DNA from: Thysanoteuthis rhombus | Taxonomy: Eukaryota; Mollusca; Cephalopoda; Oegopsida; Thysanoteuthidae | DNA length: 64,000 bases | NCBI GenBank assembly: GCA_963457665.1 | Contig: OY735207.1 | Span: 34,473,816-34,537,815 of the forward strand | Direction: 5' to 3' | Shown: piece by piece, positions 34,999 through 48,170 of the stretch | How the letters are laid out: each line of letters starts with the position of its first letter | Position numbering within the stretch: the stretch's first letter is position 1 | Program-made: the position numbers and the translations under genes | Notes under the pieces: generated by a model | Told to the model about the DNA's origin: nothing | What the model saw: only the letters and a program-made list of their open reading frames with translations | Databases searched by the model: none

Positions 34999-37184
34999 GT
35001 AGCATCTATTTGCCTTCCATAAGTCTGAGGAATTCAACCTTCTCAAGTTCACAGGACTTCAATGTAGCATCTTGAAAATTCCTACCTTCTCAAAATGTTC
35101 AGTATCAGGTCAGATTTTCCTTCATCAAGCCAATAGAATCACTAATGAATCTCGGGGTAGTAAAGCTTTGAAAGGTTTCTCCAATTCAACTAGCTGAATC
35201 TTTCAAGGGATTTTGTTCTTAAGTGCTGCACGTATGCTACCTTTGGGTCCAAATCTCAAACATTGGCACCCGTGCTCTAGTGATGGTTAGAGTATTTTTT
35301 TTTTTTTCCTCGTGTTCCTTTGTGTGTGTAAGTAGAATTTCTAGATCACTTGATCTATGCTACAGACAGAAAGGCATACTTCAAACATCTCTTTAGTTCA
35401 ATGGGAAGGTGCTGTTCACAGCGACTGGCTGTTGGTAAACAATCCATTTTGTTTTTTGGCAAATAATTTTTTTATGCTTTCATTCAGGTTGGAGGTGGGT
35501 CTATGCTGGCCTGCCTGCCTGGTTGTGTGCAAGCACCAGATAGAAAGAACAGATTCTTAATTCCATTTTAATTTAGGGATTTAAAAAAAAAAAAAAAAAA
35601 AAAAGACTGGTTCTTAAACAATGAGCCACAAATATTTGAATCCATATCACAAAAAAAAAAAAAACAAAACAAAAAACAAAAAAAGACAAACCAAAAAAAT
35701 AAAACACACACACACACATTAGAAGTATAGGGACCCTTTAAGTAAGGCAAGCAAAAAAAACTGTAGCAAATTATAATAAACTTGTCACTTCATTCATTGA
35801 CAAGAGGGAGGGTACTGAACAACAGTCGAAAGTGGAACATGCCACTTATCTATTGGTGGAGCTTTTGCACTGCCATACCATGAAGAACTTTTTCAGTTAC
35901 CTCATACCAAAGTTGACAGACTATGAAATACTTATACTTAGTAATGATCCCTGACAACCCAAAATCGCCATGATTGACCAAAACTGAAAAGAGTGATCAA
36001 AACAATGACCTGGATTATTTATTATACACAAAGCAAAATACTGTACACCGTAAATTTGCAGAAATTATTCAATATTTAGTACTGTAGCTGCTGGTTTTGA
36101 TTGCTCCTTCAATTCAGCAAGGCATGGAGACTGACAAGTTCAGGAGTCATTTTAGGGACCCAAATGTTCGTCAGAGTTTTCATCAGCTCCACTGGGCTAA
36201 TACAGTGTTGCTTGAAAAGTCCACTTAATCACTGTTCTCACAGTATAAATTTGGATTGTTATATATTATAGCCACACATTTGGTTTTGGATAAATTTTCT
36301 ATTACACTTAACATTAACTAGAACCACCAAGTCAATTTGGTTAGGTCAGCAATTATAAAATTAAGACCATTGCCAAGAAAGTAATGATTTTCTAAAAGTA
36401 ATTTGAAAACTGCCCTGTTTACAGCAAGTTCTATAATTAGAATTAAGAATAAAACTACTGCCAAATTTACAGGTTCATTTAACCAAGTTAAGCGTTTTGA
36501 CCTGCGACCTAGATCCTGATTTTCTAAAAAGGACAGAACTTCAGAAGATGATAGTAGGAGCAGCAAGTTTCTAAGTAGGCTTCTTTAAAATAGCTCCAGA
36601 GTTTCAAAAATGAAAACACTTCAAGAAGAGGAGTTAACTAGAATCAATAATAAAACTAGATTTAATAACTCCACAAGTATTTTTTTTTCCACCAAAGCTA
36701 TTCAATGAGCTGGAAGTCAGTGGTATTTTGAGTGTGATAGCCACAGTCCAGTAACTTGACCAGTTTGCAACCTCATTTTGCCCAGGTTCAAAAATTCTAT
36801 ACAATCATAAATTGCTTACAGAGAACTGTTTCTAAATGTTTCAAGAGGATAAAAGGGAAGCTATTCACATCTTCGTTTTTATTCATGCCATTTTGGAGAA
36901 AATACCTAGATATTGAATAGCATATAATACAAATTTATAAAGAACATTACTTATTTGATACTAGTTTATTTGAGAATAAACTTATCACCCCTTAACTTAT
37001 TCATCTCATTTCATACTACATCAACAGGAATGGCTATTAGCCTAAGCATAAATCTGAGAGACCATTACAAGATACTAAACAACAGTTCAACAAGTTCAAT
37101 CCGCCTTTGAGAGAAATTTAGTGCAATCCGATTAGACCAGAATGAATCAGGATATTTTACCGAATTGCAGATGAATAAATACAT

Positions 37185-37228
37185 AAGGGAGACTAATCTT
37201 TAATAAGTTTTTAATAGTCATCTCCCTT
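37185..37228. repeat. 44-bp hairpin with AAGGGAGA/TCTCCCTT ends, copy 2
   Basis: Left arm AAGGGAGACTA (37,185-37,195), right arm TAGTCATCTCCCTT (37,215-37,228). Identical length to the copy at 7,683 although the loops differ. Confidence 0.6.
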
Positions 37229-38939
37229 GACAAATTAGTCATTATAATATAGACCGGGATGAGCATGATCACAGACCCCACACTAATATCATCAAGAAGC
37301 GAAAAATTGGTTCTGCAGTCCTCTCAGCCTCAATGCTCTGACACTAAATAACAGAACATCTTGCTAAGCTACGACTGGACTGTGTACCTGATCCTTTCTC
37401 AAGCATAAACTTCTCCATTGAAGACATGACCATGGATAGAATTCAGTTTCTTATCAGTTCGAGCATTGTTTATTTAATTGCAAATCACCTGGAAACAAAG
37501 ACTTTTAGTAATAGGTATTTATGAAAAAATTTAAATGTTTTCAAGAATTGTCTTATAATGGATTTTATTTTCTTTCTATAAATCAAGATTTACATTCCAT
37601 GCAAAGTTTTGATAGATTTTTTGTTCAATAATTTAAAGTGAGCCTTAAGTTGCACTGATAAGAATTCTACCTGGATTTTCACATCTCATTTCCTGAATCA
37701 TTCCTCAAATGAAATAAGAAAAATTAATTTCATACTCACAAAAAACAATATAAAACACTTTTTTCACTCGTGCCAGCAATCAGTAATCGATTCCAGATTA
37801 ATAAAAAAATTAAAAAATAAAAAAAAAGTTTGGATTCAAAATGATGATGTCCAAAGAATATCCTCCTCACTGATAAAATTACATGAACACTCTTTCTACA
37901 TAAAGCTACCCATCCAGCTCAAATCCGTACTGAATTGAGTGAATATTGAGCAAAAAAGAAATGTTTCCCCTGCTATCCAGAAGAATTTGGGAGCATTCGC
38001 AAACCGCCAAAATAAACTTGCATGAGATCAATGCAATGATTGCAGAAAAGTATGAAATTAATTTTGAAAGGGCACGTAGGTGTAAGGTAGGGTTTGCAGG
38101 AGGTTTTGCGTGCTTACAAAGAACTGTACAATAGAAAAAAGGCACAAGGCAAAGCAGTGAAGCCTACTTATATTTCAAGCCTGCCACAGCAGTGGGCAAA
38201 CATCTTTGCTTTATGCCAATTCGGATAGCGGGGGAGATCAGTACGAATTAAGGTCTTTTGTAAAAGCAAAGTGGTATAAAGCGATTTTTCAAAAAGCAGG
38301 GGGAGGAAGGGTGCACCTGGGTAAGAACAAATGATTGGGTTTACAATTTTCACTATATTTTAGAGTACAAGTTAAGACTATTCTTCCTTTTCACCTTTGA
38401 TCATCAAAGATTAGTATCTGGAAATAGGATGTGTTAGTTTGGATCTTACCACTTGCATATTCAGGTCAAAACGATTGAAGCTAAAGGAAGTCAAGCGGTC
38501 AGACTAATCAACTGAATAATTCAACATGAAATTCCAAATTCTGTTTAAAGTTTGATATTGTCACATTTTTAGCAGGTTCAGTGTCACAAGACGTTAATTA
38601 ACATCTTTGCTACTTTACCTGTTCACAACATTAATTAATGTCCCCTTTGTCGAAGTTGATACCTCATCTTCATTTTGTCCTCCCACACACTGCTGTGACT
38701 AATACTATTTCCCAGCTTTATTTATCATTTGTGAATCCTTACTCTTCACCTACACAGTGAAGAGAGGAAAAAACGCTGGAAACGTTGATGAAATTTCAAA
38801 ATATTTTTTCAAATCATTCAATGAAAATTTCAGTCATTTATTTTGGTAGGGGGGATATGGAAAGCCTCCAACACATAGTTTCCAAGTAAGATTTTGGTTT
38901 CAAAATTTACAGAACCAGGGCATATCTTACCCTAAATTA

Positions 38940-39050
38940 TCAATATAATAGACCGATTTACTTGACAACTGTCTTCATCTTTGTTTTTGTCACAACTTTT
39001 CGGTTGTTGGCTCATTCAAGCTTCTTCAGATGTCCCTTGTAGTTAGTAAC
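38940..39050 (-). mobile_element. possible 3' end of a Penelope-like element
   Basis: On the minus strand: CATCTGAAGAAGCTTGAATG, then AGCCAACAACCGAAAAGTTG, and a short tail. The CTGAAGAAGC...CAACCGAAA...GTTGT layout resembles the 3' end after the RT fossil at 21.04 kb (CTGAAGAAGCCC). No coding remnant beside it. The family call rests on resemblance only. Confidence 0.4.
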
Positions 39051-42000
39051 CTTCTGGGAATTTCACACCGAATTGATTCGAACTATATCAGAGAGATTAG
39101 CAAGAAAAAGCTATAATGGTTTCACTTGAAATGAATAAGGAATATAAAACACCATGGATGGAAGGAGATTAGAAGCCAAAAAACATCAACTGAAACTATG
39201 GTCTTACCTCTGGAAGGTTATGTCAAACAGGATTGATTTAATACATCTAAGCTTCCTTCATAGTGGCCAAATTATCCACATATATATGTAAGCCAGCTTG
39301 AAATAGTGCATTCAAAAACTACACAAAACCCACCTTTGAGTTGCAAAAAATTTTTCTTTCTTCAAAATGAAAATTTTATTGCTATCTTTCTATCCTAAAC
39401 TCAGTTGATTTTTTTTTTTTTCCATAGATAAATTCAATGAAATTCATTTGCATTTTGAATAGAAAAAGCTCTGGAAAGAATAGATAATTTGCTGTCAAAG
39501 TGAAAATATTGTATAGAATCTGAGAGGATATAACCCTTTCAAGACTCTTGGGACATACATATCCCAAGGTTTATACGACTTCTAGGATAACAGTCCCGTA
39601 GATTTTCTTAGAATTCTATTAGGACATTTCAATTCAGGCATAAGCCACTCAGATATTAGTTTTGAAAAGGTTAGATTTTTTTTCACATGGATTTTTCAAG
39701 AAACTGAATCAGAAATTTCACATGATATTTCAAAGGCAAAGGATTATGATATGGCATGTCAGGGACAATCCTATTTTAAGTGAACAAGATTTAGAGAATT
39801 TTTAAATATCAAATGCTGACAAGAAATGAATTCAAGTCCATAAATAAAACAATGAAAAATGAGTATGACCTTTGAAAATTTCATGTTACTCAGTGTACAG
39901 ATTGCAAAATTTTCACTGTGGCTCAACATTACTTAACTCTAATACTCCTTAAAGAATTTGAGATATTGAATGACAGGAAAAGCAAGTAGACATAAAATAG
40001 TCTGTACAAGTACCAAAAACAAAAACAAAAGAAAAAAAAAACAAAAACAGCTATGCTACTTAAAGAAAGACTGCTCCAACACAATTGACTTGGATGAAAA
40101 AAAAAAAAATTCTGACCAACTCAAGCCTTACAAGAAAGAAATTACTGCATATCGTAACATACTTACATTAAACCTGACCAGTTTAGACTAAAAGAAAAGG
40201 GAAAGAAAAAGAAGAAAAGAAAAAAAAACAAAAGGTTATTTTCAAGTGATTTATGATCTAAGATTTATCAATCAATCTTTCAAACAAAAGAGCACTTGAA
40301 ATGTTAGAAAATATTTTCAATATTCAAATCAACTCTGTTCCATATTTCCCATATAATTGCTACATATTCGGAGGGAGAATAATTTAAATAAATTTAGAGA
40401 AAAGTATTAGATCAAATTATTATAGATTGTTTTAAGAAGTGGGATTTCAATAAAAAGAGAGAAATATTTTGAAAATCCATAAATTAAGTCAAAACAATCT
40501 ACTAATGTGTTGACTATTGTCACCGCTATGAGATGATATTCAAGATAAGATACATACTTACACACACATCTAAAACCAATTTTTTTTTATGCTAATAAGT
40601 CTTTTTTTAATTTACCCTTTTCAGGGTTTTTTTTTTTTTTTTTTTTTAAACATTATAAAAATTTACTGTAGATATTTACCAGGGGGAATAGAATATTTTG
40701 CTGCACCTGCCTTGATAATGTTACTTAGGCTTAAACACCAACTACTGGCAGGGATATATACAACAATCACAGCCACTAAGCTGGCCAATATATAATAGAG
40801 AGGGTTAAAAACCCGACCATCAAACCAACTGCCTAACCCAAGTACTTTGGGACAAGAATCAATTCAAGAACAGACCACATTTAGAAAATTTACCAGAAGT
40901 TACATGATTGATAATGTCATCAAATAGAGCCTAAATTTTCATTGTCAATAGATTCAGATAAGTACAATCAAATGCAAATTGTATATCTCGATGGGTCTTA
41001 CAGCACTCTAATGATGTATAGTTAGATAAAATACAGCAGAATTTTCAATAATAGATACTGATATAATCTAATTTTTTCATGATAAAGCTGGCCTTATAAA
41101 GGTTTGCTCTAGCAAAGCAGCAAGTCACTCAGGTTGATCTCTATGCTGAATGAAGAATTACATTTTGCAAATGTTTTTCTACCAAGTGTGAACCTGATTT
41201 ATCCATGAAAAGTCTGCTTTCCTTCATATTAAGCTTTTAAGTGTAAAGAACATAGGTAACAAAGAGGAATCGTTAATACCTGCCACTGAGCACACAACTA
41301 TAAAAAGAAACTAATCCTGAAATTCCAAGACACTATAGCTTTCTTCTCAGCTGGAAAATACCTAGGGCATACAGCCAAGGTGAATCTTTGCAAATGCATA
41401 ATTGCAGCTCTACATGGCCGTGGTTCAAGAGTTTGATAGAATGGCCCATTTGACTGTTGCAGAGTTTAGCAATGAGGGCCTTCAACTCTAAACGAACTGA
41501 TAGAGATGCTGGACTGTGGACTCCTGCTGAGGCATGTAGGATTTTAATAAGAATAAATATATAATTATGCTACAACAAATTGCCACATTGAAGCTATAAA
41601 GATTTGGTGTGTAGCAAGCAACTGGGTCAATCTTGTTTAAAGACAGCAGTTATAAGGCTCACCATTCACAGAATGACCAGTAGCAAGGAATTTAAAATCA
41701 CACCATAAAAGCAAACAGTCTCTTTGAGGCAGCTGCTTTTGTCAAACGCGTGCAAAAGGACTTTATATGCACAGTACTCTAGACAACACCAATGGAAGAC
41801 AAGAAACAATGATAGGTGCAGGCACTATTCACTACCGACTAAAGAGGAGTCTATTACTCTGAGTAACTACTAAGTATTCATAAGAGTATAGACAATGAGT
41901 TAGCACTGTACTATGTTGGGAAACAAGTTATATAAAAAAAATTAAAAAAGGGAAGAAGATATAGCACCCTCTGCCGTGAGGTTGATATGCCTTTTGGATT

Positions 42001-43538
42001 GGTGGCTCATGGATATCTTTCAATAAGATTTTCTCCAACTGCATAAGTGGGTAATTCATTCTACAGTTTTTGCCAGTAACTGCAGAGCCACCAGAATATC
42101 TTGTTTGTAAAGAATACCTTTATTTTTTGCTGGACATCATGGTGAATCTACATATTTAGTTTGATTAAGCAGTTCATTCAAAACTGTCTGATCTGTACCC
42201 AATGTAATCTTTGTGATGGGTAAGTTTTACCAAACGCGTATAAGACAGAAAACTATTCAAATGGCAAAGCAGCAGAGAATACAAGCAACTAAATTCTCCA
42301 TCTTAACACAATGCTCAGAGAAAAGAACCAAGTTGAAGTACAATGGAGAAAGAAATCCATATGAATTTGAAAGTCTACCTCACAATTTAACCCAAGCAGA
42401 GGATATGCAATCCTGCTTGTTCAGGAGCTACCTTGGAGGTTTCCTCAATACTTGAAGTGGTTTCAGCTGTAGGAGGAGGAAAGATAGTATGACATTACAG
42501 TCAACTTTGGAAGATCTTTATAAAACCAGCCTCCAAATACATGGAAATCCAAGTAGAAAAAAAAAAAAAAAAAAGGAAGAATCATGTAAAAAGTCTGAAG
42601 TTTCAGCTAAAAAATCATGACATCAATCCCTTCAACACATGGTCACCAAAATGTTTTCATACTGGAATAAAAAAAATTTATTTTTGAATTAAAAATAAAG
42701 AAATCTGGAGAGATATTCTCCATGTTCCTGCTACTGACAATGCCTTGTTAAAGACCTATGTCAGTAAATGTCTCAAAAGCCATAGCAAATGACACTAACA
42801 AAAAGAGCAACACGAAGGTTGGCCCGAGAGAAAAAAAAAAAAGAAAAAAAAAAAGGAATTGCAAGCAAGAAATAGGATTGACAGATTTGAACAGCATATG
42901 TTGCAAGGTGACAAATACAAGATTTCTGAATAGCAGAGGAAAGCTCATACAAGTCATTTCCTAATACCTTGAAACATGGGAAAGTAAAAGTTTACTGCAT
43001 CAACTACACAGTTAGGTCAGGGGGTATAACATTCAATAACTGAAGGGGGCACTCCTATGCTTCATATAGGCATCCATGTGTCTTGTTCTCCCTGCCTAGT
43101 TGGTAGATAGTGACATTGTGGTGATCACAGGAAATACAGAGGTTCCCTATTTTATAGGAAAAAATGTGAAATACAGCAGAGATGGTATTTGAAATACACC
43201 CATGATAAATATGCTGTAGCAGAACTGATGATGAAAAAAAAAAAAAAAAAAAAAGATTACATCATAATCCCCAAAAATGAAAATCCTACTGCGTTTAGTC
43301 AAACTATACATCATTTGACAAGTCTTACTTTGCTGACAGTGATTTTACATGTCAGACGATATTGACGGTCCACGCACTATTGATGACATCAACCTTGCTT
43401 TCAAGTAATTTCTCAAAATGTTGTCATTTGATAGGTCTTGCATCATTATCTTAGAATACAATGCATATCCGATTGTGACCTATATATCCGAGGATGAACA
43501 TTTTGAAGAGAATCAGGGAGGGCCATGAAGAAAGAGAC

Positions 43539-43571
<33 letters not shown>

Positions 43572-43580
43572 AAGCAAAGG

Positions 43581-44070
43581 GAGGGAGGCGCGTGGGCGAG
43601 GACTGAAGTCTAAGGAAGGCGCGTGGGCGAGGACTGAAGTCTAAGGAAGGCGCCTGGGCGAGGACTGGAGTCGAGGGAGGCGCCTGGGCGAGGACTGGAG
43701 TCGAGGGAGGCGCGTGGGGGAGGACTGGAGTCGAGGGAGGCGCCTGGGCGAGGACTGGAGTCGAGGGAGGCGCCTGGGGGAGGACTGGAGTCGAGGGAGG
43801 CGCGTGGGGGAGGACTGGAGTCGAGGGAGGCGCGTGGGGGAGGACTGAAGTCGAGGGAGGCGCGTGGGGGAGGACTGAAGTCGAGGGAGGCGCGTGGGGG
43901 AGGACTGGAGTCGAGGGAGGCGCGTGGGGGAGGACTGGAGTCGAGGGAGGCGCGTGGGGGAGGACTGGAGTCGAGGGAGGCGCGTGGGGGAGGACTGAAG
44001 TCGAGGGAGGCGCGTGGGGGAGGACTGAAGTCGAGGGAGGCGCGTGGGGGAGGACTGAAATCAAAGGAGC
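43581..44070. repeat. GC-rich 30-bp minisatellite, about 16 units
   Basis: Unit GGAGGCGCGTGGGGGAGGAC, then TGGAGTCGAG. Variants change CGCG to CGCC, GGGG to GGCG, and TGGAG to TGAAG; the first two and the last units are most diverged. CpG-rich in an AT-rich setting. Because 30 is a multiple of three the minus strand stays open for 219 codons (43,513-44,172) as (VLPHAPPSTP)n, but poly-Phe and other low-complexity flanks and no splice site argue against a gene. Confidence 0.9.
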
Positions 44071-44074
44071 TTGT

Positions 44075-47000
44075 ATATGTGTGTGTGTGTGCATGCGTAG
44101 AGGGTGGCTGAAAACAAAGATGTTAGGGGGCTGAAAATGAAAGGAAAGGTGAGGGAAGAAATCCATCTTCAATCTTTCTAAAAATTGAAATTAAAAAAAT
44201 TTTTTTTTAAATTTTAAGTTTTTCAGTATATTCTATTTTCAAAAAAAAAAAAAAAAAAAAAAAAAAAATGCAGTGACACAGATTTTTTTCTAAATCCAGA
44301 GATGTAGTTGCTGAAATAATTCTTGAAAAAAAATTCAACTAAATTTTTAAAAATTCATTATAGCATGGGAAATTCATCTTTCAACATCTATCAAAATGTT
44401 AATGAATTTGTTGCAACACCAGTAAAAACGATTCAAGCAGAAATATCTCCATACCGATATACTTTAATCACAGTGTTTATTTCTGATTTTTAATGGCACC
44501 ATTATCACTTTGCAAGTTATTAACAGACTTGTCGCTTTGTCAAAAATTCTATGGCAAGGCCTGTCATACAGAACACTTTTTTTGCAAGCCACTTATTTTT
44601 AGTATCCTCAACTTTATGGTATTGATCATAGTTTCCAACGTAGACCTTTTTTTTTAGGCATAAGTCCTATTCTAAAAAGAACCTTGTTTTTGTGGAGGAG
44701 ATTCATCTTCAGAAGATGCTGGATTGTGACCTTATAATGTAAACCTGAACAAGCCGAGAGGGAGAGATAAGGAAGGGGCAGTGCTAAGTAGAGAGAGGGG
44801 CTGGTTATTCTTGATAACAATTTTAAAAAAATAAATAAATTAAAAAATTGTCTGTCAAACGTTTTTTTTTTTTTTACAGTTGAAATTTTGGTATAAATAA
44901 TTTGATATTTAAGCTTTTGAAAGCAGCCTTTCACTGTATATATTCACTTTGGCTACCATCTAAATCCTTACAAAATTAATGGGGAGGTAGCATTCTCAAA
45001 TAAGCTTGACAAAGTTGCTCACATTAGGTTACTCATAAGAACCAGTATGCAAGCACTGGTCAGTGATCCAAGTAATATTGTCATAAGTTTTGCATCAAAA
45101 TTGCAGTTCTGTATATCTTCTGCCATAAATCATTGTCGATGTATTTAATATTAGTAAAGTATTATTGGAGATAAAAATTTTTTAAAAAAGAATAGGCAAC
45201 CTGTCCACCATTTCTTCATGTTAAAAGTACAAAACTACATGATCAGGAAAAGGTTTTTCTAGCTGAAATAGCATTAGTGAGCATTTCCTCCCGTTGATGT
45301 ATTAAAAGATCTGACAACCCTGGTTCTTATGATGGAAGCAGTGGGGTATGGTTCTCCCATCAGAAGTTATTCTCCATGAATAGAGTTTTTGATTCACTAT
45401 TGCCACGTTTTTGTTCATACACAAACCCTAATAAGTTGCATTGAAAAGGTGGCAAATCTATTGTATTCAAATTATTGCAGCAATCTAAGACTGTGATATT
45501 ATGTAATAATAAGCACTCAGTACAAAATAGTTTCTCCAAGTCATTTACTTTTTCTTCAGAAACAATGAAATAAAATGTAATAGGAGGGAGAAAAAAAAAG
45601 ACCCATCTTGTTTCTGGAAAGGTTTATTCCAAGACAGATACATGGTTACAGTTATTCATTTGTAATGACTCAAATTAACTTTGGTATTACTTTCACTGTG
45701 TTCAAAAGGAGTTGAATAATATTCAACACATTTTCCATTACATGTTGAACAAAGCAACTCACAGGTTTTATTCAGAGATGTTTTCTCACCAATTTGTCAC
45801 TCGATAAGTTCATTAAATGAGAAAACTAGAAGAAAACAAAATTTAGAACCTATTGGCATAACTTTTTTGATCAGAAATAGTTTAATACTACATTGGTTTG
45901 TAAAAAGGCAAAAGCAGATGTAAACTTAGCTCACTTTCCGGTTAACCATGGTAAAATATTGCCCCTGCATTAGTGTAGTTGAAATCTTTTACCAATCACT
46001 CCTTTTACAGAGTCCATGGCATTGCTATTCTTATATTCTTTACATGGTTACAACACATTCTAGAATAAAACTAGATGCTCTCTAAGCCATTTTTTATTTG
46101 ATACTTGGCAAATTCTGTACTAATGCCTTCCTGCAGTAATTGCCATTGCATTTGGCCACTAGATAAATTATTTATAATTATGCTAAAAAGTTCTTTGGTG
46201 AATAATATTGAGTCACTACTAGTATTTCATGTGAACTAGCTTCAAAGCCATCCTCCTCTTCAATTGTTCTGGTGGTGAGTAATGAGCAAATTCTAATTTT
46301 TCTTGAGAGGCAAACCCATATTACTAAGTAAAACTTATGAAACACGTTTTTAAAAATGGACAAAACTTAATTTCAGTTGCTGATATGCCCTGAAACAATT
46401 TCAACCAATCTTCAATATTTTTCAAAATTTGGGGGGAGAGCATGCCTCTAGATGAGGGGGGAAAAAAAGGGGGACAAATTTCCCTCCAAGTGAAAGAAAA
46501 ATGGGGGGGGGGGCACAATTCTCACTCATTCTTAACATTGACACTTGACTGACAGGCAATTCGAAGCACAAAGATCTACATTTTTTTGCACTTTTTGTAC
46601 AATGAATAGATGACATTTAATATCTAATTCCTTTGGAAAAAACAACACAATTCATTACTCATTTAAAAACAAAGCTAAAACAAAAATAGGAAAACAATTT
46701 CAAAACATGTTAATACAAGAGCATACAATTAAAAATGAAACATATAGCTTGAAGCATTAACTTAGCTATGATAGCTAAATTATGGAAACTAGCATTTTTG
46801 AACATTCATTTAAACACTTCAGAAATAAATTGGTAATACTAATTCTTCATCCAGATAGAAAAGCATTGCTACAATAGATTACTTTTTGAGTATTGAACCA
46901 ACAATCCTGTTATTCATGTATTAAAAAGTTGGCTGAATGAAGTTAACAGACACTTTCACTTGAAATTTTACTTAACATTTAGTATCAGGAAGACAAAACA

Positions 47001-47225
47001 CTGGTTGACAGTAACACAATACAATTTGTCATTAAACAAAGTAACAAACTGTCAGTATATATAATATAAGCATTAGTGAAAATTCAACACTTCAATAAAA
47101 GAAAATGTGGGGGATTTTTTTATTCCTTTGAAAGCATTAGTATTCAACCATTGTTGATTTTGGACCCATTTTTCTTCCATCTAAATTTTAGTTGCTTTTC
47201 ATTACAACTACTAAATAGAGAACAA
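44075..47225 (-). other. presumed intron, no exon seen
   Basis: AT-rich; long A run at 44,241-44,268. Confidence 0.4.
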
Positions 47226-47227
47226 GC

Positions 47228-47311
47228 TCTGGTGAGAATTGAACCTACATCCTTTCAAATTTGGGAAACCTGTCTACGTGCAGCAACTGCTCAACCATTG
47301 AGTTACCAGAA
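47228..47311 (-). mobile_element. tRNA-like sequence (SINE head or tRNA pseudogene)
   Basis: On the minus strand the 84-base segment opens CTGGTAACTCAATGGTTGAG (A-box-like), has a B-box TAGGTTCAATTCTC near its end, and closes with CTCACCAG, so the first and last five bases pair (CTGGT/ACCAG). A different tRNA source from the 6.4 kb family. Departures from the cloverleaf rule out a working tRNA. Confidence 0.55.
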
Positions 47312-47814
47312 CTCTAATAGTCTGAGTAGATGCATAGAAAATCAACTAAAATTAAGATGAAAGAAATACAAGTCAAAAATTGATAATGGTTGACAAAGTT
47401 TCATCTAATGAAAATTAATCAAGATTATATCTCAATATTCATTCCAATCTTTAGAATATATTCTGAAGATGTGAATGAGCATCAATATACATTTCTTTGA
47501 TGTTCATTTACATTCTACGCATTCTGTTCCATGAACACTGGAGAAAAAAAAAGCCCACATTTTGTTTGTTAGTCAAACACGTTTCTCAGATACATTGATC
47601 CCACACAGAAAAGCAGAGCCATGAACAAACGAATACCAATTTAAAAAAAAATAAGATTTTATTTATCAAAAGCTCTCTTGAACATCTTTTTCAATTGGCA
47701 CAGTGAAAAGGTCCATTTTGACTGAGTAATGCAGTCTAACATTACATAAAAAGCAGATATCAGATATTTAGAAACAGGCAGGATTTCAACCCAGAGCCTC
47801 TAAGAGGAATTTTA

Positions 47815-48170
47815 CCAGGGGATGCAGAGTTTCTTCAGGTGGTGGGAGGAGGACCAGGTGGTGGACCAATAGTGATTTGGGCCCCCAGGCAAAAAGGGTT
47901 TTGGGCCCCTTAATCCATCCTTCCATTCCATACAGATATGTACAATTTTAGATTTGTTTTGCTACCCGAGTCCCTGATACTTTTGGTCCTTGGCCTGACC
48001 ACTCAGTCCACCCCTAGAGGGGTTAGAGGTCCTTTCATTAGAGATCCAATTTTTATCCACCCTCATTTAATTCCAGGGCATGATGTACCCCCTGCACACC
48101 CCTCAGATAGGCCCTGCTTCAACCAATCACCTGTCTCGTTACCTTATATTATTCCATTGGTCTAGAATTG
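47815..48170. other. unassigned GC-richer block
   Basis: GGGCCCC-containing segment (GATTTGGGCCCCCAGGC, GGTTTTGGGCCCCTTAATCC) and a less AT-rich stretch to 48,165. Composition suggests a relic of a mobile element; no domain seen. Confidence 0.35.

Larger units (their letters stand above)
35000..43580 (-). other. presumed intron of the minus-strand gene
   Basis: No exon recognised. AT-rich with many plus-strand A runs; contains the 44-bp hairpin at 37,185 and the possible Penelope-like 3' end at 38,940. Confidence 0.4.

Noticed and set aside
43513-44172. 219-codon minus-strand frame with (VLPHAPPSTP)n
   Set aside because: A 30-bp tandem repeat keeps one frame open automatically; low-complexity flanks and no splice site or start context.
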